This document shows positions 1 through 7,039 of a stretch of DNA of 9,766 nt, piece after piece. A program made the position numbers and the translations under genes. The stretch lies in contig PLMM01000345.1 of NCBI GenBank assembly GCA_003142495.1, forward strand, positions 1-9,766, read 5' to 3'. Each line of letters begins with the position of its first letter. Within the stretch, counting starts at the first letter, position 1. A model generated the notes under the pieces. It was not told the DNA's origin. It did not search any database and was given only the letters and a program-made list of their open reading frames with translations. The stretch is from Gemmatimonadota bacterium (GTDB lineage: Bacteria > Gemmatimonadota > Gemmatimonadetes > Gemmatimonadales > Gemmatimonadaceae).

Positions 1-1131
1 CGAGTCGCCGCCGAACTTCTCGAGCATCGCCTGCGCGACAATGAAGCAGACCATCGCCTCCGCGATCACGCCCAGCGCCGGAACCGCGGTCACATCGCTA
101 CGCTCGGCCACCGCCGCGGCGGGCGACGACGTTGCGAAGTCGACGGTGCCGAGCGGGCGCATGAGGGTGGAGATCGGCTTCATGCCGACGCGAACGATTA
201 GCGGTTCGCCGGTCGTGATCCCGCCCTCGAGGCCGCCCGCGCGATTGGTGCGGCGCTTCACGTTGCCGGTGCGCGCGCGATCGGCGTGGAGCTCGATCTC
301 GTCGTGCACCTCAGAGCCGGGAATGCGCGCTGACTCGAAGCCTATTCCGATCTCGACGCCCTTCACCGCGGGGATTGACATGATCGCGGCGGCGAGACGC
401 CCGTCGAGCTTGCGATCCCACGACACGTGCGAGCCGAGCCCCACGGGCAGGCCATCGCAGATGACCTCGACGATTCCGCCGAGTGTGTTTCCTTCCTTTT
501 TCGCCGCATCGATGCGCTCGATCATCTTCTGCTCGGCAAGAGCGTCGAGCGTGCGAAGCGGAGAGGAGTCTACTGCGGCGTTGAGACTCATGGCGTCGGG
601 GAATTTCTCCGGCCGTACAGCATCGATGCCGCCCAAGTGGGTGAGATGGCTGCCCGCGGAGATGCCGAAGTCGCGGAGAAATCTGCGGCAGATCGCGCCG
701 GCGGCGACGCGAGCCGTGGTCTCGCGGGCGGAAGCGCGCTCGAGAATGTCGCGCGCGTCGTCGCGATCGTACTTGAAGACGCCGGAGAGATCGGCGTGAC
801 CGGGGCGCGGGCGCGTGACGTTGCGCTTGCGCGGCGCGGGATCTCCCTCGTGGGGCGCGGAGTCCATGATCTCCGTCCAGCTCTTCCAGTCGCGATTCGG
901 AATGAGCATCGCGATCGGCGAGCCGAGCGTCTCGCCGGCGCGCACGCCGGAGAGAAATTGCACCGCGTCCTGCTCGATCTGCATGCGACGCCCGCGGCCG
1001 TAACCCTGCTGCCTGCGCACGAGGTCGACGTCGACGTCGGCGGCGAGGAGGGCGAGGCCGGCCGGCATCCCCTCGAGGATCGAGACGAGTGCGGGCCCGT
1101 GTGATTCACCGGCAGAGGTGAAGCGAAGCAT
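1..1131 (-). CDS. aroC: Chorismate synthase AroC (3' end cut by window edge)
   Basis: Chorismate synthase makes chorismate from 5-enolpyruvylshikimate-3-phosphate by a 1,4-elimination that needs reduced FMN. It is the last step of the shikimate pathway and acts in the cytoplasm. I translated 377 uninterrupted codons from the ATG at 1131 to the window edge. Family hallmarks are clear: a start MLRFTSAGESHG with the conserved His11, QQGYGRGRR at 41-49, LSGVRAGETLGSPI at 60-73, RPRPGHADLSG at 107-117 with the second conserved His112, ERASARETTARVAAGA at 131-146, and ERSDVTAVPA near 343-352. Family members run to about 360-390 residues, so only a few C-terminal codons should be missing. The start is chosen because the family begins M(L/F)RF..AGESHG. 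No good Shine-Dalgarno precedes it. A weak -10-like TATCAT lies at 1169-1164, but I found no matching -35. It follows the lipoprotein gene after a hairpin, so it may have its own promoter. Confidence 0.97.
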   Translation of the reverse strand, partial: MLRFTSAGESHGPALVSILEGMPAGLALLAADVDVDLVRRQQGYGRGRRMQIEQDAVQFLSGVRAGETLGSPIAMLIPNRDWKSWTEIMDSAPHEGDPAPRKRNVTRPRPGHADLSGVFKYDRDDARDILERASARETTARVAAGAICRRFLRDFGISAGSHLTHLGGIDAVRPEKFPDAMSLNAAVDSSPLRTLDALAEQKMIERIDAAKKEGNTLGGIVEVICDGLPVGLGSHVSWDRKLDGRLAAAIMSIPAVKGVEIGIGFESARIPGSEVHDEIELHADRARTGNVKRRTNRAGGLEGGITTGEPLIVRVGMKPISTLMRPLGTVDFATSSPAAAVAERSDVTAVPALGVIAEAMVCFIVAQAMLEKFGGDS

Positions 1132-1181
1132 GATGGAAGCTCGAGGGGACGACTTTTACGACGATGATAATGGATAAAGTA

Positions 1182-1214
1182 CGACCGCCCGTCGCAGATC
1201 GCGACGGGCGGTCG
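1182..1214 (-). terminator. Strong intergenic hairpin, probable terminator after the pil/lipoprotein operon
   Basis: A perfect 14-bp GC-rich inverted repeat has arms at 1182-1195 and 1201-1214 around a 5-nt loop. It lies between the stop of the lipoprotein gene (1297) and the start of aroC (1131), where a terminator for the pil operon would be expected. In minus-strand sense, the sequence after the stem reads TACTTTATCC, a poor U-tract, so intrinsic termination may be leaky. It could also be a 3'-end stabilising stem or an attenuator ahead of aroC. The stem is seen directly; the function is inferred. Confidence 0.5.
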
Positions 1215-1283
1215 AAAAAGCTTACGAAAAAGCTTACGAAACAGCTTACGAAACAGCGTAGAAACAGCGTAGAAACAGCGTAC
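1215..1283 (-). repeat. Six tandem 11/12-bp direct repeats
   Basis: Read on the plus strand there are two copies of AAAAAGCTTACG (1215-1226, 1227-1238), one AAACAGCTTACG (1239-1250), two AAACAGCGTAG (1251-1261, 1262-1272) and a final AAACAGCGTAC (1273-1283). The units drift step by step from one end to the other, as expected from slipped-strand duplication plus point changes. The array ends 13 bp past the lipoprotein stop codon and abuts the hairpin, so it would lie in the 3' untranslated part of that transcript. Its function is unknown. Confidence 0.9.
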
Positions 1284-1296
1284 CACGTGTGGAGCG

Positions 1297-3750
1297 TTAG
1301 GAGCAGGCTGCCAGCTGCGCTGCGGTTACCGTGAGAATCACTACCCCGTGCGCCGTTGCGCCTACGATCACCACGTTGCCGGCGCCGATCGGAGCGGACT
1401 TGATCGGACCAACCACTGGATCACGAGTCGGGACGACGAGGCAGCGTGAGTAGAAGTTCGTGTTGTAGACCTCGACCTGCGGCTGGCTGGACGCCGCGAA
1501 GAAGAGGTGCGTGCCGCCGGACGGCCCAGGTGCGGGGATACCGGCATTCTGCGGGTGGAAGTCGATACCGGCGTTGCCGGCCGAGGTCTGGAGCAGACCC
1601 TGGAGGCGCAGCGAGTTGTCGAAGAGATAGGTGGAGTCGGCGCGCACACCGGCAAGCTCACCATCGAAGTTGATCGCTGCACCAGTGACCGGAGTCGAGG
1701 TGTTCGCGATGAAATCGGTGACGAGGAAGGAACCGGAGACACCCGCGTCGATGGTCGGCACCGGAAGCGCGTAGCTGTGACCCTTGTCCGAGAAGCTGCC
1801 AACCAGCCCCTGCGTCACGTCGTAGAGCATGGCGCGACTGTTCGGCTGCGTGCCGGTACCGCCCGCGGCGCCGCCTTCACCGAGCACCGCGCGCCGGAAG
1901 TTGCCGGAGTTGCGCGTGTACGTGGTGTCGCGGAAGCCGAGTGCCGGGACCTTCACCACGACAGAGTAGAAGGAGGTGTCGGCGCCGGTGATGAACGGGC
2001 CCTGACGGAAGGGAACGATCGCGCCCGTCGCGCCAAGTCCCTGCGCGGCAATACGCTGCACCTGGAGCGTGTCCTTCGTGTCGGCGGACTGACCCATCGC
2101 CTGCTCGAAGAAGAAGTGCGACTGGTGCGTCTGCAGATTTTCCCAGCGAACCGTGCCGTCGTTCGTGAATGGCGTCGACTGTCCGGCGGTAGGCGTGGTC
2201 GTGTAGACGAGCACCACGTTGCCGCACGGCGTTCCGGGCGTGACTGCACCCTGACACGTCGTGGCCAGATACTGCGGACGATCCGAGAAGAAGTAGTCGG
2301 TGATGGTCTCGGTGATCAGGCCGTTCGACCCGGTGGTCGACGTGACGCTCTGCGCGAGCAGAACCGGCAGAGGATAGCGGAAGACTTCCTGCTGCGTATT
2401 GGTATTGACGTAGCTGATCAGCGTACCACCGGAGTTCGCCACGAGCAGCGTATCGCCCATGGTTCCGTCGCGGTCACGCGGCCACGCCGCGATACCCCAC
2501 GGACGCGAGCCCACCTGGATCGGCGTGTGGAACGTCGAGTCGTTCAGATTGAAGACGTCGAGCTCGTTACGCTCGATGTTGCTCAGGTAGATGCTGTTTG
2601 TCGGCGGGTGATAGATCGCATCCGCCACGAGTCCACCAGCCGCGAGCGGCGTGGTGAGTCCCGCAACCACTACTACCGTATCCGTGCGAATCACTCCGCT
2701 GTTGCCAACCGGCCTGCGTGCGTAGTCGCGAGCGTTCGCATTGCGTGCGAAGGCCTGGACCTGCAGCGAAGTCGGGAAGGTCGTGACCGGGAGATTCATG
2801 CGGAACGTGTGCGTGAACGAGCTGGTGCTTGCCGGAACGGCCACGGAGTCCGCCGAGAAGAACGGTGAGCCGCTTGGCAGATTGCGCACTTCGTAGCCGA
2901 CCCAGGTGAGCCCCGAGCGGTCGCGCGCCTCGACGTGAATCGTGTCGCGGCTCTCGATGCGTGGGGCAATCGAGAAGTCGACGACCGGGATCGTGTTGGT
3001 CGGAACGACGTTCGTGACGAAGAGCGAGACCGGGTTGCCGAGCGTCTGCCTACCCAGCGAGTCGATCATGAACGGCGTGATCGTGAGCGTGCCCGAGCTC
3101 GCGCCGACGAGGCTCAACGCCGTGTCGAGAGCGATCGAGTCCAGGAGCGGGCTCGTGAAGATCGTGGAATCGCGGAACGGAGTCGCGAAGACACCCGAGG
3201 CGATGAAGCCGAGCGCCTTTACCTTCGACGAGGACTTGCCGCTGATCGCGACGGCGAGCGAGAAGCCGACGACTGCGGTGTCGCTGCTGTGCGGATTCGT
3301 GACGAGAACCGCCGTCGGGCCGCCGGCGCCCGTGCTCACGACGAGCGTGTCGGGGTGAGCGGCGTTGTGCGCGCCGTCCATCGCGGTCGCGACTACAGTG
3401 ATCTGCGTTCCCGAGGGAATGGTCGAGGGGATCTGGAGCGTAAACGGAATGTCGACCGACGTGACCGCGGTCGAGAACGTCGTGTCGAAGCCGCCCGAGA
3501 GTCCCGCCGCGGTAACGCGCGCGTGAACCGTGAGCAGCCCGAGGTTGTCGGTCGCGTGCGTGGTGAACGCGATCGACGAATCAGTGGTCGACGTTTCCGA
3601 AAGTGAGACCACGGGTCGCCCCGTATCGCAGGTGGCGCAGGTGGATCCACTTCCCTCACCGCACGCGCCAATGACGGCGACGACGGCCAGACCGAAGGCG
3701 GACGCTACAAGGCGGCGCGCCGGGGAGAGTCGTGCGGAGTTGGGATTCAT
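1297..3750 (-). CDS. Secreted lipoprotein with Ig-like domains and a YVTN/NHL-type beta-propeller
   Basis: This is an 817-residue exported protein of unknown function. The N-terminus has a basic stretch (ARR at 11-13), a hydrophobic core at 14-29 and a lipobox VIGAC with Cys30, so it should be lipidated. A CATC motif follows at 38-41. Residues about 45-140, 145-245 and 253-363 look like three Ig-like/fibronectin-like beta-domains rich in Ser, Thr and Val. From about 365 the segment DAIYHPPTNSIYLSN, then ELDVFNL and GSRPWGIA, is typical of YncE/NHL-type beta-propeller blades. Blade-like strands seem to continue to the C-terminus, though less regularly. I chose the ATG at 3750 because it places the lipobox correctly; the upstream start at 3810 would lie inside pilQ and add 20 residues before the signal peptide. 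It begins 19 nt after the pilQ stop with no clear Shine-Dalgarno, so it is probably co-transcribed with pilQ. It could be an accessory pilus or adhesion factor, or an unrelated surface protein. Confidence 0.88.
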   Translation of the reverse strand: MNPNSARLSPARRLVASAFGLAVVAVIGACGEGSGSTCATCDTGRPVVSLSETSTTDSSIAFTTHATDNLGLLTVHARVTAAGLSGGFDTTFSTAVTSVDIPFTLQIPSTIPSGTQITVVATAMDGAHNAAHPDTLVVSTGAGGPTAVLVTNPHSSDTAVVGFSLAVAISGKSSSKVKALGFIASGVFATPFRDSTIFTSPLLDSIALDTALSLVGASSGTLTITPFMIDSLGRQTLGNPVSLFVTNVVPTNTIPVVDFSIAPRIESRDTIHVEARDRSGLTWVGYEVRNLPSGSPFFSADSVAVPASTSSFTHTFRMNLPVTTFPTSLQVQAFARNANARDYARRPVGNSGVIRTDTVVVVAGLTTPLAAGGLVADAIYHPPTNSIYLSNIERNELDVFNLNDSTFHTPIQVGSRPWGIAAWPRDRDGTMGDTLLVANSGGTLISYVNTNTQQEVFRYPLPVLLAQSVTSTTGSNGLITETITDYFFSDRPQYLATTCQGAVTPGTPCGNVVLVYTTTPTAGQSTPFTNDGTVRWENLQTHQSHFFFEQAMGQSADTKDTLQVQRIAAQGLGATGAIVPFRQGPFITGADTSFYSVVVKVPALGFRDTTYTRNSGNFRRAVLGEGGAAGGTGTQPNSRAMLYDVTQGLVGSFSDKGHSYALPVPTIDAGVSGSFLVTDFIANTSTPVTGAAINFDGELAGVRADSTYLFDNSLRLQGLLQTSAGNAGIDFHPQNAGIPAPGPSGGTHLFFAASSQPQVEVYNTNFYSRCLVVPTRDPVVGPIKSAPIGAGNVVIVGATAHGVVILTVTAAQLAACS

Positions 3751-3769
3751 AAGGTCAGGTCTCAGCGGA

Positions 3770-5713
3770 TTAACGGTCGCTACCGGGAGCGCCGAGCTTC
3801 TCGCCTTCATCGACGATGTGCGGCGTCACCAGAATCAGGAGGTCGTTCTTGTCTTCTTCGGTACGCGTCTCGCCGAACAGCTTGCCGATGAAGGGCAGGT
3901 CGACGAGGAGCGGAATGCCGACCTTCGACTGCGTCACCGAGGTGACGGTCAGCCCGCCGATGACGGCGGTCTCGCCGTCGCCGACGAGGAGCTCGTTGTC
4001 GGCGCGCTGCTTGAGGAAGGTGTATCCGAGGTCAGACGCGGCCGCCTGGAGCTGCGAGCGCTCGGCGTGCAACGTCATGAGGATCTTGCGGTTGTTCGTG
4101 ATGTGCGGGGTGACCGTGAGGATGATACCGGTCTCCTTGAACGACACCGTCGCGCGTGGCGCCGATGCTGCCGTTCCGCCCTGGCTGAGCGATCCGATAT
4201 CGATGATTCGAATCGGCGTCTCTTCACCGGAGAGGATCTCGGCCTTGCGATTGTCGAGCGTGACGATGCTCGGCTCGGCCTGAACGTCGGCGAGTCGAAC
4301 TTCCTGCAGCGCGTCGAGGAACGACGTCAGATTGAATTTGCCGAGCGCCGTCGAGAAGATGAGCGAGAGGGCGGGGTTGACCACGCGGGCATTGGCGTTG
4401 GACACCGCTGCGAGCGAGTTGCCGCCGATCTCGATCACGTTCTGCTGCTTCGAGAACGGTGTGCCGGTTACTGCATCCGGTACGCCGTCGCCGTTCGTGT
4501 CGACCGGCTTGAAGGTGGACGGATCGGTGCGCTGCATCAGTGCATTGAAGAACGTGCCGTTGGAGCCGAAGTCGTAGCTGACGCCGATGTCCTCGATGTT
4601 GGTGCGATTGACGAGGATGATCTTCGCCTTGATCGAGACCTGCGGCGTGCGAACGTCGAGGTCCTTCACATAGTTCGAGATTTCCTGGAGCCGCGACGCG
4701 ACATCGGTGACGAGCAGACGGTTGGTGGCCGAATCAGCGGAGACATCGCCGCGGATCTGGCAATTCGTGCCAACGGAGCCCGGCGTGCTGCCCGGTCCGC
4801 ATTCCTTCGAGAGGAGGCTCTTGACGGTGGAGACGAGCGTTGCGGCGCGAGCGTAGTTCACGGAGATGATCTGCGTGGTGAGCGGCTCGGACGCCTGCTG
4901 CTTCGCAATGTTCTCGTAGCTGTCGACGGCGATGATGCCGTCCTGATCTTCTTTCGCGGCGAGTCCCTGCGCCTGGAGGATCGCGCGGAGCGCGACATCC
5001 CATGGCTGGTCACGGACTTCGGCGGAGACGTTGCCCGTGACACCCTTGCCGACGACGATCGTGCGGCCGGAGAAGACTGCGAACGCCGCGATCACGTCGC
5101 GAATGTCCGCATCCTGATAGGTGACGGTGATACGTGGCTGAGCGGCCGAGGCAGCGAACTTGTTCTGCGCCACCGGAGCGACGCTTGCCCTGCGGAAGGT
5201 CGGGTGCACGATCGCAGCATCGGGCGCGATGTCCGGGGCGGCATCGCCCGAGGCAACCGCGCTCGTGATCTGCGGAGTGGCGCGCCATGCGGTGAATGCC
5301 GCACCGGCCGGCGCGTCGATCGCAATGTGCACTTCGTTCGCGTCGCGGGTGACCGCGTATTTGTGTTCGGCGTCGAGGTCGATCACCACGCGCACCGTGT
5401 TCTCACGGTACTGCGCGACGCGAAGGTTGGTCACGCCGCCGCGCGGCACGCGATCATACAGTCGCGTGGGTGCGCTGATTCGCGCTCCCTTGAGGTCGAG
5501 GACGACGCGCGACGGATCCGCGAGCGAGAAGTCCTGAATGCTCACCGAACCGTCGACCGCGATCACGACCTCGGCGCGCCCCGAAGCCGAGACGACGGCG
5601 AGCGACTTGACCTCACCGCTCTTCGTCTCGCCAGTCGTAGTGGCATGGGCGACGTTCGCGCGTGCAGCCAGCGCGATTAGCGTCATCCCTACCAGCGTGC
5701 AGACTCGCCTCAT
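3770..5713 (-). CDS. pilQ: Type IV pilus secretin PilQ
   Basis: PilQ forms the multimeric outer-membrane channel through which the pilus leaves the cell. The 647-residue product has a signal peptide with likely cleavage after AHA (24). An AMIN domain spans about 35-133 (ADPSRVVLDLKGARI; VRVVIDL) and would bind peptidoglycan. A secretin/TonB short N-terminal (N0) domain lies at about 193-265 (DADIRDVIAAFAVFSGRTIV) and an N1 domain at about 278-352. The secretin beta-domain at about 355-635 ends with VGIPLLVDLPFIGKLFG and LLILVTPHIV, the family signature. Only one AMIN domain is present. Two insert-like features stand out: a Cys305-Cys318 loop in N1 and a DTNGDGVPD loop at 405-413. The ATG at 5713 overlaps the pilP stop (ATGA) and has GAGGA four bases upstream. 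The open frame continues further upstream, but only through pilP in another frame and without a signal peptide. Confidence 0.97.
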   Translation of the reverse strand: MRRVCTLVGMTLIALAARANVAHATTTGETKSGEVKSLAVVSASGRAEVVIAVDGSVSIQDFSLADPSRVVLDLKGARISAPTRLYDRVPRGGVTNLRVAQYRENTVRVVIDLDAEHKYAVTRDANEVHIAIDAPAGAAFTAWRATPQITSAVASGDAAPDIAPDAAIVHPTFRRASVAPVAQNKFAASAAQPRITVTYQDADIRDVIAAFAVFSGRTIVVGKGVTGNVSAEVRDQPWDVALRAILQAQGLAAKEDQDGIIAVDSYENIAKQQASEPLTTQIISVNYARAATLVSTVKSLLSKECGPGSTPGSVGTNCQIRGDVSADSATNRLLVTDVASRLQEISNYVKDLDVRTPQVSIKAKIILVNRTNIEDIGVSYDFGSNGTFFNALMQRTDPSTFKPVDTNGDGVPDAVTGTPFSKQQNVIEIGGNSLAAVSNANARVVNPALSLIFSTALGKFNLTSFLDALQEVRLADVQAEPSIVTLDNRKAEILSGEETPIRIIDIGSLSQGGTAASAPRATVSFKETGIILTVTPHITNNRKILMTLHAERSQLQAAASDLGYTFLKQRADNELLVGDGETAVIGGLTVTSVTQSKVGIPLLVDLPFIGKLFGETRTEEDKNDLLILVTPHIVDEGEKLGAPGSDR

Positions 5714-6405
5714 TGCGTCCTCGCTCTCGTTGTATCGTTGAGTGCCAACACTTCCTGGAAGGTCGTACCGATCGCGATGACGGTGAACGTCACCGATTTG
5801 GGCTGGATTGATGCTACGCGCATGCGGCCGAGCGTCTGCCCGACCTTGATGCGGTACTGCTCTTTCGTCGTGAGATCGCGCAGGATCGCGACTGAGCGGC
5901 CGGCGGGATCGTAGATCACGGTGACGAGCTTCAGATCGGAAACGGCGGGGCGGAGCTCGCCGGTTCTCATGAGCGACATGAACGGGTCGCGACGGCCATC
6001 GGCGGTGTAGTTGAACGTCTCGCGAACCAGCGAGATGTCCGACTTCGACCCCGTCGGCGCCGCAGCTGCTGCTGCGCCCTTGCCGGTGCGCGGCGTGGGC
6101 GTTTGCGGGCCAGGCTTGGCCGAAGAGGTCGAGCTCGTGGAAGTGCTCGACTTCACAGAGCCGCTCGAGCTGACGATCACGCCATTCTTCTGTGGCGGGT
6201 TCGACTGCTGCGATACCGGTTGCGCGATTGGCTGCGGCGACTGATCGGCCGTCATCGCGCTGGTGTGCGCGTTGGTCGCGTCGACGGATCGCGTCGCCGC
6301 TTCCTTGGCCTTGTTGATGTTCGGGAACGACTGGGCGCTCGCTTGCGACGACATCACCGCGAGGGCGATTGCCGCGCATGCAGCGCCGCGAAGAAGCTGG
6401 CTCAT
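5710..6405 (-). CDS. pilP: Type IV pilus periplasmic linker protein PilP
   Basis: PilP connects the inner-membrane PilN/PilO dimer to the PilQ secretin. The 231-residue product has a signal peptide (MSQLLRGAACAAIALAV...) with likely cleavage after QASA (24). A long low-complexity stretch at about 53-122 is rich in Ser, Thr, Pro, Gln and Ala, including an AAAAAA run at 111-116. The folded PilP domain follows at about 128-222. Its hallmark GRRDPF is at 137-142, followed by LKLVTVIYD, SVAIL, YRIKVGQTLGRMRV and a final beta-strand. Many PilP proteins are lipoproteins, but the only early Cys (Cys10) is too near the N-terminus and before the hydrophobic core, so I predict a soluble or loosely anchored form. 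Start and stop overlap pilO and pilQ by ATGA on both sides. GGAGTG lies 5 bases upstream of the start. Confidence 0.9.
   Translation of the reverse strand: MSQLLRGAACAAIALAVMSSQASAQSFPNINKAKEAATRSVDATNAHTSAMTADQSPQPIAQPVSQQSNPPQKNGVIVSSSGSVKSSTSTSSTSSAKPGPQTPTPRTGKGAAAAAAPTGSKSDISLVRETFNYTADGRRDPFMSLMRTGELRPAVSDLKLVTVIYDPAGRSVAILRDLTTKEQYRIKVGQTLGRMRVASIQPKSVTFTVIAIGTTFQEVLALNDTTRARTQ
5718..5722 (-). promoter_or_regulatory. Ribosome binding site of pilQ
   Basis: GAGGA in minus-strand sense, 4 bases before the ATG at 5713 and inside the last codons of pilP. It supports the 647-residue PilQ start over the longer open frame. Confidence 0.6.
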
Positions 6406-7037
6406 GACTTCACTCCGCTCTTACGCGGTGCATCGAATGAAGGATCCGCGACCGGCGTTTTTGTGACGAAGGTCTGCAGCTGGAACTTGGCCTCGATCGC
6501 CGCTTCGCCTTCCTTCTTGTGCGCCTGCACGGTTGCCGTGTTGTTCGGCAGCGCGAGCGCGACGTTCACCGGAAGAACGATGCGGGTGAGATTGCCGACG
6601 TTCGCGAGGAACTCGGCCAGCTCGTGATAACCGCCGACGACGGTCATCGTGTAGCGGTAGGTATCGTAGTTCTCGCCTTCGACGACGGGCTGCGGATCGA
6701 CCGTCGAGACATCGAGACCGACGCGACGGGCAGCGGTGGAGATCTGCTCGAGGAGCGACGGCACTTCGTTGCCCGTGGGAACAAGGCTGCGAATGAGCAC
6801 CAGATTCTGCTGGTACTCGGCGAGCTCGCGGCGAATCTCGTTCACGTTGCCCTTCGCCACTTCCATCTTCGCTTTCTGGTTCATCGTCACGAGCGCATCG
6901 GCGTGCTGCTGACGACCATCGATGTCAGCGGCCGTCTTGCTGTAGACGAAGTTCCAGTACGCACCGATCGAGAGAACGGCGGCAATACAGAGGATCAGGA
7001 GTCCCTGCTCGCGCTGACCCTTCGGAATACTGGCCAT
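6402..7037 (-). CDS. pilO: Type IV pilus inner-membrane protein PilO
   Basis: PilO pairs with PilN to form the periplasmic scaffold of the pilus alignment complex. The 211-residue protein has a short cytoplasmic tail, one membrane segment at about 12-31 (GLLILCIAAVLSIGAYW), a predicted coiled coil at about 38-85 (charged, Gln-rich, KMEVAKGNVNEIRRELAEYQ) and a ferredoxin-like periplasmic domain at about 90-195. The stretch GGYHELAEFLANVGNLTRIV at 135-154 is the best family signature. The ATG at 7037 is 2 bases after the pilN stop and has TGAGGT four bases upstream, which supports this start and tight coupling to pilN. The C-terminal tail overlaps the pilP start. Confidence 0.95.
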   Translation of the reverse strand: MASIPKGQREQGLLILCIAAVLSIGAYWNFVYSKTAADIDGRQQHADALVTMNQKAKMEVAKGNVNEIRRELAEYQQNLVLIRSLVPTGNEVPSLLEQISTAARRVGLDVSTVDPQPVVEGENYDTYRYTMTVVGGYHELAEFLANVGNLTRIVLPVNVALALPNNTATVQAHKKEGEAAIEAKFQLQTFVTKTPVADPSFDAPRKSGVKS

Positions 7038-7039
7038 CG

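Noticed and set aside
41..799. 252-codon open frame on the plus strand
   Set aside because: It is opposite aroC, whose minus-strand reading gives a full set of chorismate synthase motifs.
1024..1039. GTCGAC direct repeats
   Set aside because: They are explained by the Asp-Val-Asp-Val-Asp codons of AroC at residues 32-36.
588..1286. 232-codon minus-strand frame starting in the tandem repeats (LFRKLFRKLFRK)
   Set aside because: It overlaps aroC in another frame; the repeated peptide is only a reading of the 12-bp repeats, and the rest is Arg/Ser/Pro-rich.
1507..2868. 453-codon open frame on the plus strand
   Set aside because: Antisense to the lipoprotein gene, with the same charged, shadow-like composition.
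3530..5680. 716-codon open frame on the plus strand
   Set aside because: It lies opposite pilQ and the lipoprotein start, and its product is a low-complexity run of Arg, Asp, Glu and Val with no fold-like pattern. Such frames arise opposite GC-rich genes.
5714..6379. N-terminal extension of PilQ by 222 residues
   Set aside because: It reads pilP in another frame, lacks a signal peptide and has no PilQ similarity. The ATG at 5713 has a ribosome site and a signal peptide.
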